Part shown: one piece after another, positions 21,720-33,364 of the stretch | How positions within the stretch are numbered: position 1 is the stretch's first letter | Layout of the letters: every line of letters begins with the position of its first letter | Assembly (NCBI GenBank): GCA_950295325.1 | Contig: OX485807.1 | Span: 42,438,440 to 42,502,439, forward strand | Reading direction: 5' to 3' | From: Polytrichum commune | Lineage: Eukaryota > Streptophyta > Polytrichopsida > Polytrichales > Polytrichaceae | Length of the DNA stretch: 64,000 nt | The notes under the pieces: generated by a model | The model's input: only the letters and a program-made list of their open reading frames with translations | Told to the model about the DNA's origin: nothing | Databases searched by the model: none | Made by a program: the position numbers and the translations under genes

Positions 21720-22496
21720 TTCCTCGGCAATGGCTACAGGGTTGAGAACGGCAACAAATTCCAATTCCGGACTAGCCAAGGGGGCCCACAAGCTCATGAT
21801 CAACACGTTGAATGTGTATCGACGTGCCCACTGATGCTGATTACACCGCGCCCGCTAAGTATTGTCCTTAACCCTCGAATGGTGCTTCTAGCACACTGTC
21901 CCAATCTGTATCTTTTGTTGTACAGTGCCTCCTTAGCTCATTATGCCCGACATTGCCCTTAACAGTAGAAATCGCCTCCATCCCGCGAGTTCCAGCAGCC
22001 TTGCTGCTCGTCGTCAACATCCCACATCTTCACTGATCTCAACATATTCCCTGGGCTCCTTCGGAGTGAGACCTCTTTCCGCTTGTACATTGTTGGCAGC
22101 CCTCCCACTAACTGTGACCATAATGCAAAAAATTATGCAATGCGGCAGGGCTCCGCCCTGCTTCCCAGCCTGCCGAGAGAGAGAGAGAGAGCCGAGGATT
22201 CCAGGGGCTCACGTCCTGGGATCCGAAAATCCAGCATCCTACCCACCGTTGGAGCAACGGCATCCCCCCTTTCTCAAACCTAGTTTCAACCCAAAACGAA
22301 CACACTAACGCCTAAAACACCCACTTACCTCTCACCCGAACCACTCCTCACGTAATGTCATCCTTAATCTAATTAAAACTCCTAGCTTCTTTTTGGTCTT
22401 TTTTCTTTTCTTCTTTAAAAGTGAACATATAACTTGAGCAACACAATAACTACATTAAAGCAACTTAAATACTATCCATCTTTAATGCTACTACAA
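21720..22496. other. Flank of the chromovirus with a (GA)n tract
   Basis: Unremarkable sequence with a GAGAGAGAGAGAG tract near 22176-22190. On the minus strand an open stretch reads across the empty chromovirus target for about 40 codons; it has no recognisable similarity. No gene is called. Confidence 0.45.
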
Positions 22497-22997
22497 CTAC
22501 ATGCTAATTCCAATGTTTGAATGTAATTTTGCATTAAGTAAGAATGTGGGCACGATTTTGGGCTCACACACATCACTCACACTCACTGTATAAGGAGAAC
22601 TCAGATAAGAAGAGGGATTAGCATACAAAAAACGGTACTTACTGTCCTTCTTCCAAAGTGGGATAGCGTCACCAATTATGTCATCTATCTCCTCATCTGG
22701 CCCTTCCAAGGCAATTCGCACCATTGCATCGAGATTCTTACTACCCAACCTATTTCTAACTTTCGTCTTGATCAAATTTTGCACACTGAAAGCACGCTCA
22801 CATGTCGCTGTAGAAACACATTGCACATCAGCTAACTCTGCAAGAATAAGAAAGTTGGAGTACCGTGCTTGCAAAGCATGATTCCAAGTTATCATGCCCC
22901 ACAAATCCCTGAAATTCTTATCCCCCCATTCCGTAGTGCACTGAAGCTTGAAGGCTAAAAATTCACGCTTACATGTTGTTTGGTCCACAAGAGGAGG
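22497..22997 (-). pseudogene. hAT-like transposase C-terminal fragment (dimerisation region)
   Basis: The ~165-residue frame contains the conserved hAT C-terminal block near the middle: VQCVSTATCERAFSVQNLIK followed by RNRLGS..LDAMVRIA. This resembles the dimerisation domain of ZNF862/KIAA1586-type hAT-derived proteins. No catalytic or N-terminal part adjoins it; an upstream stop precedes the frame. A fragment with an N-terminal TTF-type finger of the same kind lies on the same strand at 31440-31860, so the two may be remains of one gene torn apart by later insertions, which is inference. Confidence 0.75.
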
Positions 22998-23582
22998 AAG
23001 TTTAATTTAAAGCTTCCATGTGAGCGGTCTACTCCATAATGGCACAACAAAGTATCCAATTCATAAATACACCAATTTTGTAAGCCCACTTGCCCTAAGG
23101 CATATTAATCGGATTCAAAATCTTAAAACAAAAATGCAAGCTCCACCGCTGCGGAATGAAAGTTGTGGCGGGAAGCAAGTAACCTTAAACCACAAGCCAA
23201 CAAGGCATAGTCTCCAACTATGCATAGTATTGAAAAAAATACCTAAATACCTAAATATATATATATATATTTGGTCGGCTGCCCGCCGTGAAAATAATTT
23301 TTCAATCGGTAATTTGCCGTGGATACTCTAGGGCAGCTTGCCTTAATGCCGGCATTTTTTTTCTTCTAATCGGCCCATTTCCGTAAACCTTGATTTTCTT
23401 CCGGAACCCCTTCCTAAACTTCCCAATTACATTCGGAAATTCTCAAAATCAACCAACTAGCTTGTAACTAACTGCCGGTTCTCCCCTATCTAACCGTAAG
23501 ACCTGCCTCTTATCACGCCCACAAAACATTGAGTCTTTGCTCTGACAATTCATCTCATTAATGGTTACCACTTGAGAAGGAG
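22998..23582. other. AT-rich spacer with a (TA)n tract
   Basis: A TATATATATATATA run sits near 23256-23270. No gene is seen. Confidence 0.5.
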
Positions 23583-23584
23583 TA

Positions 23585-25620
23585 CACCCTAACCTTGATA
23601 ATGTCACACCCTCCGTTTCACCAAAAAGTGTGATATAAACAAGGTGTGACATACTTGATAATGTCACATTTTGTGCATAATGTGATATTATCAAAAAATA
23701 TGTAGAAAATCAAAATATAATTACAATTTTTAAAAAATAACAAATACGAGACTTCAATGTTTTTGAATGTAAAATCTAATTCAAAATTGTGAATAACAAC
23801 AAGAGCACATCATAATGTGTCATTGAGATCAGGTAAAGACCTCTCACTAGAGACAAAGAAGCTTCTAATGTCACATTGTTTTGTTGATGTTAAATGTGCA
23901 ACACCAATTCTAATGAGTTTGTCATGGATTTTTTCCATTTCTAACAACTCATGAGTGCTGAAAATCTGAGAACCTTAGCTAGCCATAAAATTCAAAACAT
24001 CTTTAGCATATTTTTGTGCATCGCTTAGCTTCACTACTTTAGACTCATCATCACTGCTATCAACAATCAATGGGTCCACTTCCATGGAATCAAGAACCTG
24101 TTCGCCATCTTGCACTAATTGCACAAGCTCCTCAGTAGAAAATTCCACCTCAAAATCATCTTCACCTTCCATGTTTATGTACTCCAAAGGACAAAGCTTT
24201 TCTACAGGCTTGCCTTCAACATCCAAACCCAAATTTAATGCGGCGATGAGTCTACCCAATTCCAAAGTTGCTTCCTCCATTTTGGACTTCATACGTTCAT
24301 CAAGATTGTTTATATCTGCATTCCACTCTGCAAGCAATATAGCGGACTTTCTCCAACAATTTCTAATGGTTTGATCATCTAATTCATGCCATGCCGCCAC
24401 ACACCATAGCATAGCTTGAAATACATCAACATTCAATTTCCCCAAATCTTCATTTGAGTTGTTATCAATTTGTTGCAAAGTCCAGGCAACAAACTTGCGC
24501 TTATAGCACATTTTGAATGCTGCAATCACTCCTTGATCCAAAGGCTGAACAACTGAAGTCACATTTGGTGGAAGGAACTAGATAGTGATATGGGAGAGTA
24601 CAAAAGCATTAAACCCATCTATAACTTTCTTGACCTCACCATGAATATCATGGCTTCCTGCATTATCCATAATAATGCAAATCTTTATGTCTTTCAATGC
24701 CATTCTTCGGTTCTCACTCTTCACCCAATGTGTAAAAACATCACCATTCATCCAGGTTGAATTGTTAGAATAATAGTGTACTGTCCTATTTGGATCAAAA
24801 TTCCGAGGAAAGCATCTGGGACGCGCTGCTTTGTGAATGAAAACAAGCTTCAATCGCTCCTTCCCTGAGATATTAGTGCAAAGCCCCAATGTCACACGGT
24901 CCTTCTTTTTCTTATTTCCTTTCGCCTTCCCAATATTCAAAGTCTTATAAGGAGAGGCTCTATAATACAAACATGTCTCATCAAAATTGAAGATGTCTTC
25001 TGGATCATATTTCTTCAATATGAATGGGATCTTTGCCATGGCCAATGCAACTCCAACTCCATCTGCATCTCCACTTTCTCCACGCAGATAATAACACTTT
25101 ATTCCATGTCGAGTTTTGAAATTTTGCAACCACCCATTAGAAAGCTTGAATTCGGTATCAGATATGCCAAGTGAATCCCTTAATTCCTTAGCCTTATGCG
25201 TAATGACATCATCAGTTGCTACTCCCCTCCGTGCTCTAACTTGTCCAAACCATAAAAGCAAAGCTTTTTCAAGAGGAGAGAGCATACGATGCAAGCGGAG
25301 CTGCGAGAAGTTGATCTGTGAGAGAAACCGTTGCTTCTTCGGCACATGAGATTCAAGATTCAAAAACCCAAGATTCAAGCGGAAGCAAGTGAAGATGCCG
25401 ACGTCATCCATAGAATTTGTTGTCCATCCGGCCTTTTTTCATCCATGTTACTTGTTATTATCACACTTACACTACAAATTTTGAAAAACAAATGTGACAT
25501 TATCAAGGGTGATAGTGATAATAACGAGGGAGTTTTACACTATGGAAATCGGTTTCAAACTTTTAGGTGACAATATCAAGGTGTTCTATTAACAAGTGTG
25601 ATATTATCAAGGTTAGGGTG
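23585..25620 (-). mobile_element. Tigger/pogo-like (Tc1/mariner superfamily) transposon
   Basis: The 2,036-bp element is flanked by TA at 23583-23584 and 25621-25622. The ends are inverted repeats, CACCCTAACCTTGATAATGT on the left and a near-identical inverse (one or two changes) on the right. Copies of a GATAATGTCACA-like motif recur inside both ends (near 23652, 23680, 23866, 25493, 25569), probably transposase-binding sites. A pogo-type transposase fills the middle on the minus strand. Confidence 0.9.
23975..25411 (-). pseudogene. Tigger/pogo-like transposase, one in-frame stop
   Basis: Two frames, 25411-24578 and 24562-23975, are one coding region in the same phase, broken by a single TAG at about 24577-24579. 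Domains in order: a CENP-B/Tc5-type helix-turn-helix (about residues 45-115, LSPLEKALLLWFGQVRARRG and SNGWLQNFKTRHGI); the first catalytic Asp in IFNFDETCLYYR; the second in CIIMDNAGSHDIHG; and the third after the stop in VVQPLDQGVIAAF. The C-terminus is acidic. The enzyme would cut at TA dinucleotides. All three catalytic Asp are kept and only one stop is present, so the copy is young or barely dead. The stop is one C-to-T change from a Gln codon. Confidence 0.88.
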
Positions 25621-25622
25621 TA

Positions 25623-28600
25623 CTTGCTTGCATGGTGATCAGAATTCTTGTGCGAGTGGTAATACGGGTTGAAATTTATTAAGTTGGATGTCGTACATCC
25701 ACCACCAGGTCTTGATCACACAAAACTTTCCGTCTAGTTCTAGCTCTGAGTTTGTTGGGGGTTATGTTGAGAAATCGATGTTGGCCACCACTTTTCACAC
25801 TATTCCAACCGGAGATGCTGACGGATGGTGCCAATAGTGGCCGGTGTGATCAACTCCTGACCAATGCTATAATTACACAAATAACCAGTTGAACTAGACC
25901 TCACAAAACTTATCAATCGTTCTAGAGGAATATAGAGAACGTACCTCCAATTAATAAAGAAACAATTGGAAGTTCACACATTGGACTTGGAAAGAATAGA
26001 ATTTTAACCAATCTTGCCAAAAAATCTCCATGGACATTTAGTCAAATATGATATTTAGTGTGACTTACTATTTGTATTTACATGGTGCTATATCCTTTTA
26101 TTTATGAAATATTTCTTTCCCAAGTAAAGATGCCAATGTTTTATAATGTCCAAACTATCAATTTAATAATTTTTGGTAAAATATGAGATGTACAGTAAAT
26201 AGATGTAGCATTGCGTAATTCCACATAGCAAGCTTTGCCTAAATATCATATTTAGTGTAGTTATAGAGAGATATGAATTCATGGCCTTTATGTAAACTCA
26301 CTCATTGCAAAGGTGAAAACGTAGTGAATTATCTCGCTTGAAACTATACGGAAGTGCGGAATTATCTCGCTCAAAATTATCTAATGTTACAAAATTATTT
26401 GGCATGTGAAATTACCGATCGCAGAAGCGAGTGAGCGAGTGGTAGGACCGATGCAACCAATCGTTGCCACTGCTATAAAGTTATTTAAAAGTTCAACCTT
26501 GATGGTGGGAGTCGCCGACTAGTCTCACCACTAGTAGGTGTGGGGAGGCTATTAGAAAAGCACCGATGGAGCCTCTTCGCCATCGTTGACTCTCCCTTCA
26601 TTCATGTCCATTCATTGAGATATTTCTTCCCTCGATCCCTACTTTGCTTGCTCACTTCGATCACCTTTCCACCCGGCAATAATATCCATTAGTACCTTGC
26701 CCGATAAGTGTTAAAATTGCCTATGTGTTAAGGAAAATTACACCCCATAATAAATAAACAAATACACGAGTCAGTGTCGATTGTTGATTGCTAAGAATTT
26801 ATGAAACTTATGCTCCCATCTTCAATGAAGTCATCTTGGTAAGTGTTAATTTGGATGAATTTGACATAAACCCTACCCTAAACCCTATTGCCTTTGAAAT
26901 TGGATCCCCAATGAATGCACTTGAGTTCATCGATTATGAACCGAAATCTAAACAATCCCTACATGCCTATTGAAGAGGAAATAATAGGTAGGCTTCATGA
27001 AAAATAAGATGCGGCTGACAATGAAACCATTGAAGAGGTTGACGTTGTGCAATTTGGGGATGTGGTGATAAGTAGAGTAGGATTCAAGGATGTTGAATAT
27101 GCATTAGTGACCTTGAATTTTTTTTTGTAACAGTGACCTATTGATGGTACGCCTCCCTTCTAGAGAATTCAAACACTTTAAAAGGAAATAGGATATTGAT
27201 GCACACAAGATTCTCATCAAACTATTATGGATTTGCTTTTCCATACACTTAGATATATGTTGACATTCATATCTTATGTATTTTCACCCTTTATATATAT
27301 AAGTGTTATTTATTTTAATTCCATTGTCGCATAAGTGTTATTCATGTAAGTGCTTACAAATTGTCTATCATGTCCCCGATAAGTGCTAACACGACAAGTG
27401 TTAAAAGTTTCCTTGCTTGGAAGTATTTACAAATATAGAGACCAATTGTATTGGTCCAACATTGCTCTAAACCATTTTTAGTCATGTGACATTAATTGGA
27501 AACTCTTGGCAATTAGTGTAACCTATACATAATCTCAAAATGCCAGCGACAAACATTTAATACCCATTTCATATTAAGCTAGTGTCATTACATACTCTTT
27601 AACATTCAACTTATTCACAATACTAATTCAACATTAGCTAATTATTCAACATGGACTCAACATCTCGCATTTCATCCTTTTAGATTGTGCAACAATAAAT
27701 TATGGAACAAAAATCTATCAAGAATCGTATCATATGTTTGGTATGTGGTTGGTATTCGGTATTTAATATGTGGTTAGATGTGATTGAAATTGTGAAATCA
27801 ATGTTGATACATGGATTTAGAGCTTTGTGACAATGTACATCAAAAGCATGTGACACTATTGGCCCGTGACACTTAATACCATAAACAATACATTACTCAG
27901 TAAAGTGGAGATTTTTTATTGCGATTTATAATGCACAGCATAAATGAATGTGTCTTACAACGTCGGGATTTTCATTTTTCATGGTGTATCTTGGAACGTG
28001 CAAATTGCTTACACTAATACGTGCAATAGGGTTGGTCCTTGCTAATATAAAAACATTCCACACTCTTTTGAATACCTATTACCACAATAAAAAAAATGTA
28101 CAATTTTTTATTATTATTGTGGCTTTTTTGTGGTGATAAAGAAAGTTTTACGTTTTTGTGATATGGTTTTGACCCAATGTATTTTGCAAGTGTAAAGTGG
28201 GAACCTATATGCAAAGGTAACCTAATTGCAAACATTGGTGTAGTTAAGGCAAATCCATTGTCATCCACAACAATCACATAAACAAAGCCAACTCCATTAG
28301 GAGCGTTGGCAAGATGTTGCTAATCTCCTCTTAGGGCTAACCCCATGCCACCCAACCCCGGCCTTGGTAAGCAAGCCACCCAATATTGCCAACTGGGTAG
28401 GCATAAAGGACCCTCTTTATGTGACAACCAAACCCTCTTAAATCAATAGATTATATGACACCTCTTATAACTATTAAACATTCATTAGTGTTCACTCCTA
28501 GACTAATAGGAAAGAGCATATGGGACCCTCATTAAAAGACGACTAGCAAATAGATAAACATTCTCTTTACATCATTGTCTTGTGTTGTGAGTCCGCCACT

Positions 28601-28760
28601 TGACAAAGAATGTTCATATTTGGCAAGGTGGGTGACCCTCCCATATGATAGGTGGGATAACAAGTCAAGCTTGCCAACCCACCCATCCCATACGACATTT
28701 GTGTTCCCCTCTTATGCACAAGGACCGTTGGGAAAACTACTAACCCACCCATATGAGAAG
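25623..28760. other. 3.1-kb AT-rich intergenic stretch
   Basis: No convincing gene. A short AT-rich foldback lies at about 28083-28125. 28300-28760 contains many CCACCC/CCCAACC motifs and may be old repeat DNA. Short ORFs here have no recognisable similarity. Confidence 0.5.
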
Positions 28761-28761
28761 A

Positions 28762-28912
28762 CATAACTTTTTCATATTCATAAGTGTGTTATGTGGGACT
28801 GACAATATTATGTGGAATATTCCCCACCTTCATATTGAATGTGGGGAATATTCTATAGAATACTTTCAATCCCACATAACACACTTATGAATCTAAATAA
28901 TGTTATGGATTT
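28762..28912. repeat. Foldback element / long hairpin
   Basis: The core arms are 28777-28827 and 28841-28891, about 51 nt each, roughly 45 paired, with a 13-nt loop. Weaker pairing extends to 28762 and 28912. The outer core is TTCATAAGTGTGTTATGTGG and the inner end GAATATTCCCCAC. It is probably a small MITE; RNA from it would fold like a miRNA precursor. Confidence 0.75.
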
Positions 28913-29736
28913 GAGTGCACATGGGAATAGGCTCTAACTTTATACTTATTTGTTGAACTTTACGTAACCCAAATACTTGTCAACGACCCATAAATAGAAG
29001 CATGGGAGGGCTTTGTGTGCTTGTGGTAACCACCAAGGCATAAATTGACACCCTGGGGGGTATATTTTGCTTTCTAGGGTGTCCTATGACACCCAAATCT
29101 CATTTTGGGTGTCCCCGAGGACACCCAAAAATCCTACAAGGGTGTCCTTTTTACTCCCAAAAAAAATTTAAGGTGTCCCTTGTACTTGTAGGGCCTATGG
29201 CCCTGAACATATGAAGTTCTTAAACATATGAAGTTTGGATTAAGGAAGTTTAAATGTAAAATGATGAAATAAACATGAGAACCATGGGAACTAGGTTCTC
29301 TTTGTAAAACCCTACTCACACTCACAACACTCATCAAATGGTGTCTTTTTCGTAGCATCTCTTACCCTAAACCCTAAACTAAGATCCACAATATGAATCC
29401 GAGGTTTTTAGATCAAATTTTTATCTGATTGATGTGTTTTGCATATCGTTGGAAAACTATTGAAATTTCGCTTCTTTTGGTGGTAGTCTTGCTTCATTCC
29501 GAGTTGTATAGACAAAGTTATGAGCATATGAAGGTCGTCTAGTTCTAGAAATTGATCGATTTGGTTTTGCAATTTGTAAGGTCGGTTCTTATCCGAAAGA
29601 AAGTGCTACGGTGGTTCAAGGGTGTAGCAATTATGAAACTCTACCAAAGGAGCAAGCACTTATGCATATTCTAGACCATGAGGCAAATTTGGATGGGCAA
29701 GGGAGCATGAAAGCAAGAAATTATAGAGCGGAATGG

Positions 29737-29800
29737 AAATTCAAATATCCATCTACCATAATAGAGAAAAATGGATGGTAGATGGATATTTGAATTTCGT
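29737..29800. repeat. Short hairpin between the arms
   Basis: GAAATTCAAATATCCATCTA and its inverse are separated by a short loop, giving arms of about 24-25 nt. Confidence 0.7.
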
Positions 29801-29954
29801 TTCTCTTACTCTTCCCCATGATCTATACATAGAGGTTGACAATTATATTCAACTTCAATGCTTAAGAATTTGCTTTCATCCAAATGCCCACAACATAACT
29901 TGAAATCAAATGCTTAAACATAAATTGAAATCAAATGCTCAAACATAAATAAAA

Positions 29955-30510
29955 ATGAGCAAGACTACCACCAAAAGAAGGACAATCCAAATAGCTCTTT
30001 AATAATATCCAAACTAGGGTCACCGGATTAGATTTGACCTCACAAAGTGCAAAACAAGTTTGTTGTCTTGAAATGAATGTTTGAAAACTAGGCAGCCTTC
30101 AAATGCACATATCTTTGCCAATACAAACTGGAATTTAGCAAAACTACTACCAAAAGAAGCACAATCAAAATACCTTTCTAGAAATATGAAGAACATGGTA
30201 ATTGGATTAAAAATTACCTCACAAATTGCAAAATAAGCTTGCTGCCTTGAAATGAATGGTTGAAACTTGGACAGCATTCAAATGCACATATCTTTGCCAA
30301 TACAAATTCAAATTGAGCAAAACAAACACCAGAAGAAGCGTAATCTTCATAGCTTTCCAAAACTGTAAAGAAGTGTGTAATCGGATAAGAACCAACCTTA
30401 CAAATTGCAAAACCAAATCGATCAATTTCTAGAACTAGACGACCTTCATATGCTCATAACTTTGTCTATACAACTCGGAATGAAGCAAGACTACCACCAA
30501 AAGAAGCGAA
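29955..30510. repeat. Degenerate ~170-180-bp tandem repeats
   Basis: The motif AGCAARACTACYACCAAAAG recurs at about 29957, 30137, 30316 and 30484, with similar sequence between copies. The last copy is part of the right arm, and its inverse is in the left arm. Confidence 0.7.
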
Positions 30511-30944
30511 ATTTCAATAGCTTTCCAACGATATGCAAAACACATCAATCAGATAAAAATTTGATCTAAAAACCTCGGATTCAGATTGTGGATCTTAGTT
30601 TAGGGTTTAGGGTAAGAGATGCTACGAAAAAGACACCATTTGATGAGTGTTGTGAGTGTGAGTAGGGTTTTACAAAGAGAACCTAGTTCCCATGGTTCTC
30701 ATGTTTATTTCATCATTTTACATTTAAACTTCCTTAATCCAAACTTCATATGTTTAAGAACTTCATATGTTCAGGGCCATAGGCCCTACAAGTACAAGGG
30801 ACACCTTAAAATTTTTTTGGGTGTAAAAAGGACACCCTTGTAGGATTTTTGGGTGTCCTCGGGGACACCCAAAATGAGATTTGGGTGTCATAGGACACCC
30901 TAGGAAGCAAAATACACCCCCCAGGGTGTCAATTTTATGCCTTG

Positions 30945-31366
30945 AAGTGGACCATGAAAGTGTAAAAATACTCTCTGCAACGTGTATAATTGAGTGTTTT
31001 GTGTCAAATGTAGCCCATTTTTGAGTCCTCCTAAGCAGAGTTCATTGCAAGGTCCGTGAAATTTAAAGCATGAGAAGTGAGGAATCTTGTGGAGAGGTTA
31101 GTTGATGCTACTTGGCAATGAAAGCATGTGCAAATTGAGGCTTAGTCATCCGCTAACGTACAGTTGTGGATCATGACCATGACCATGCATATATTTCATC
31201 CCATGTAATGGAAGGTCCCTCCCCCACACATACTCATAGCTTGTGAGTATCATCAAAGCATGCATGTTAATCCAAATATAGTTAATCACTTATAAAACAA
31301 ATCACTTGAGGATCTAGGATTTCAGAAAGCCAAAGTGTCAAACTGCCGGAAACTTTCAAATGCAAG
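30945..31366. other. Spacer without recognised gene
   Basis: I see only unremarkable sequence with a short open stretch and no recognisable domain. Confidence 0.4.
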
Positions 31367-31439
31367 CTATCTTCTATTTTTTAGTATTAGGAGATGTCTC
31401 ATGACTGAATGACGCCGACTAAAGAAAAAAAAGGAAGTC

Positions 31440-31860
31440 TCGTTTAGCTCACTAAAACAAATTATGTACTCTAAAAACACCTTAGAGCATGTATTAATTA
31501 TTTTAGATTTAGTATCGCTCAATAAAGGAGAGATTGTTTCCCTATAAAGTAGGCCGCACAAAAAAGTGATGCCAATGATTCATCACATGCACGTTGTTCT
31601 TGCTTGATCGCCTTCTCCATCATTCTACCATCACTACATAAAGCACAAGAAAACCTCTTATGTTCATTAGAACACCCATGATCATGAAATGTGCTTACCT
31701 TTAAATTTTTTGATGCCTTCTTGGCATAAATAGAACGTCCATCATTCTCTTTGCAAACTTTGCAAAACACTCTCCTTGAATTAAGAGAAAAGTCTGACCA
31801 AACAAATTGGCTATACCGTTGATCTATCCATATACCTTGTGCAATCTTAACTTAAGAAGG
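31440..31860 (-). pseudogene. hAT-derived TTF-type zinc-finger fragment (N-terminal)
   Basis: The reading frame begins before 31770 (RYSQFVWSDFS) and contains a finger-like pattern, VFCKVCKEN...YAKKASKNLKVSTFHDHGCSNEH. It continues as QEQRACDESLASLFCAAYFIGK, the usual order in ZNF862/KIAA1586-type hAT proteins. It stops after about 110 residues. The matching C-terminal domain is not adjacent; a candidate lies at 22497-22997 on the same strand. Confidence 0.65.
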
Positions 31861-32668
31861 GGGAGGCAAAGCTGTCGCAACCCTTGCTAACCCCCTTAAC
31901 AATCTCGCCAATTTTCATTTTTAGCAAAGGTTATGAGCACTAACCCTTTGCATTCCGCCATGCTAATGGTTAGCTCCTCCTACCCCGGACCTTATGGTTT
32001 ATAGGAGGGGAACCAACCCTCCTACTTTGCTTTCAAGACTCACCCCTTAATTGGTAACCAATTCTTAGATGTTGACTTCCATTCATGAAAGTCCAATCTT
32101 AGGGCCGGTTTACACTACGGTGGAGAAGGCCTCCGGTCGGTCAAGAATGCTTGGCCAAGACATGGTTATATGAGGCAAATGGTGGATGTCCCGGAGAAGA
32201 ATTAAAGGCAATAAAATATTTCTTAAGGAGTCTTGACCGGTTGAAGTCTAAACACCTAGAGGAGAAGTTTAGCGGAGAAGTCCACCGGAGAAGAGAAGTT
32301 CACCTAATGGTGAAGATTTTTTGTGATAAAAAAACTATAATTCTCTACATTCACATTGTATCAAAAGATTTCAACAAGAATTGTGTAATATAATGTTCAA
32401 TTTTATTCAAAAGATAATGAAAATTGCCAAATTGCCAATTGTCAAGTTTGGCCCATGTAGGAAATAAATGTCTCCTTGGGTGTTTAAGAATGAAGAGGGG
32501 AAAATCCATACACATTGGACAAAGCACTACTCTTTGGTAATATTGAAGACATGCTCTCCTGTTAATCATCCTCATCAATTTCTCTCTTCTTATCTTTAAT
32601 CTTCAATCATGGATAATTGAAGAAGAGAGATTTTGTGCTCTCTTATGATCTTTATGGTTTTGAAGTAT

Positions 32669-33014
32669 TTTATCCTCGGGGGGGGGGGGGGGTAGTCATT
32701 GGTTGGAGTAGCAACATACGTGCGAACAAATGATAGGGTATTTTAAAAACATGGGGGCTAAAAATTATAAATGGACTTAAGAGTAATATAGGGTATCAAA
32801 AATGGCACTGGACATCTTTAAAGTACTATAGGGTATGGAATTATAAGTAATGCAAGTCATTTTTCTATTAACCCAAAGTAGAAATTTACATAATGATAGC
32901 ATGTGAAAAAAAGAAGATAATTGAAAGTAATACCCCCCTATAAAATAGTGGTTGTTCGCACCTATATCCTTAACTTTTTAACACACTGCCCCCCCCCCCC
33001 CCCCCCGAGATTTT
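32669..33014. repeat. Inverted repeat with poly(G)/poly(C) ends inside the Tourist-like element
   Basis: ATTTTATCCTCGGGG... at about 32669 is mirrored by a C run followed by GAGATTTTATCG ending near 33017. A GTGCGAACAA-type motif also recurs inverted inside (about 32721 and 32955). It is probably a further nested MITE; the homopolymer lengths may not be reliable. Confidence 0.55.
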
Positions 33015-33282
33015 ATCGTTTCAACTATGGCGATACAAAAAACCATCATGTATCACCATAATGCTTCAATTATGATGATGGCATATTTTTTGTTTGGGAG
33101 CAAGGAGAGGGTGGTGTGGAAATTTGATGAAAAAAATTTGCACAAAAAGAAATCGCTAAGGAGCTACTACAACAAAGAGAGAGAGAGAGAGAGAGAGAAG
33201 CTTGCCAACACCTTAGGTTTTGAATAGAACCAGATCTGAAATCTATGGTCCAGATCTGTTTTTGAAAATTAAATTTTTATTG

Positions 33283-33364
33283 AGTTGGGCTTCTCCGGAG
33301 GATGAGTTTCTTGTCCGGCCTCTTGAGGCCGGACAAGAAAGTCCTCCTCCGGAGAAGCCCAACT
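33283..33364. repeat. Near-perfect 40-bp hairpin
   Basis: The arms are 33283-33322 and 33325-33364 with a 2-nt loop and two mismatches. The outer sequence is AGTTGGGCTTCTCCGGAGGA and the inner CTTGTCCGGCCTC. A (GA)n tract lies just upstream at 33177-33198. Confidence 0.85.

Larger units (their letters stand above)
29034..30944. mobile_element. Element with ~565-bp near-identical inverted arms
   Basis: The arms are about 29034-29600 and 30379-30944 in opposite orientation and differ at only a few sites. The termini read CAAGGCATAAATTGACACCC. I found no flanking duplication and no transposase, so the family is unassigned; foldback or non-autonomous long-TIR elements are possible. The outer ~100 bp alternates GGGTGTCC and GGACACCC motifs. 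The identical 74-aa frames in each arm are mirror copies, not genes. Confidence 0.85.

Noticed and set aside
29134-30843. Two 74-aa ORFs with nearly the same sequence
   Set aside because: They are the mirrored arms of the long-TIR element, not duplicated genes.
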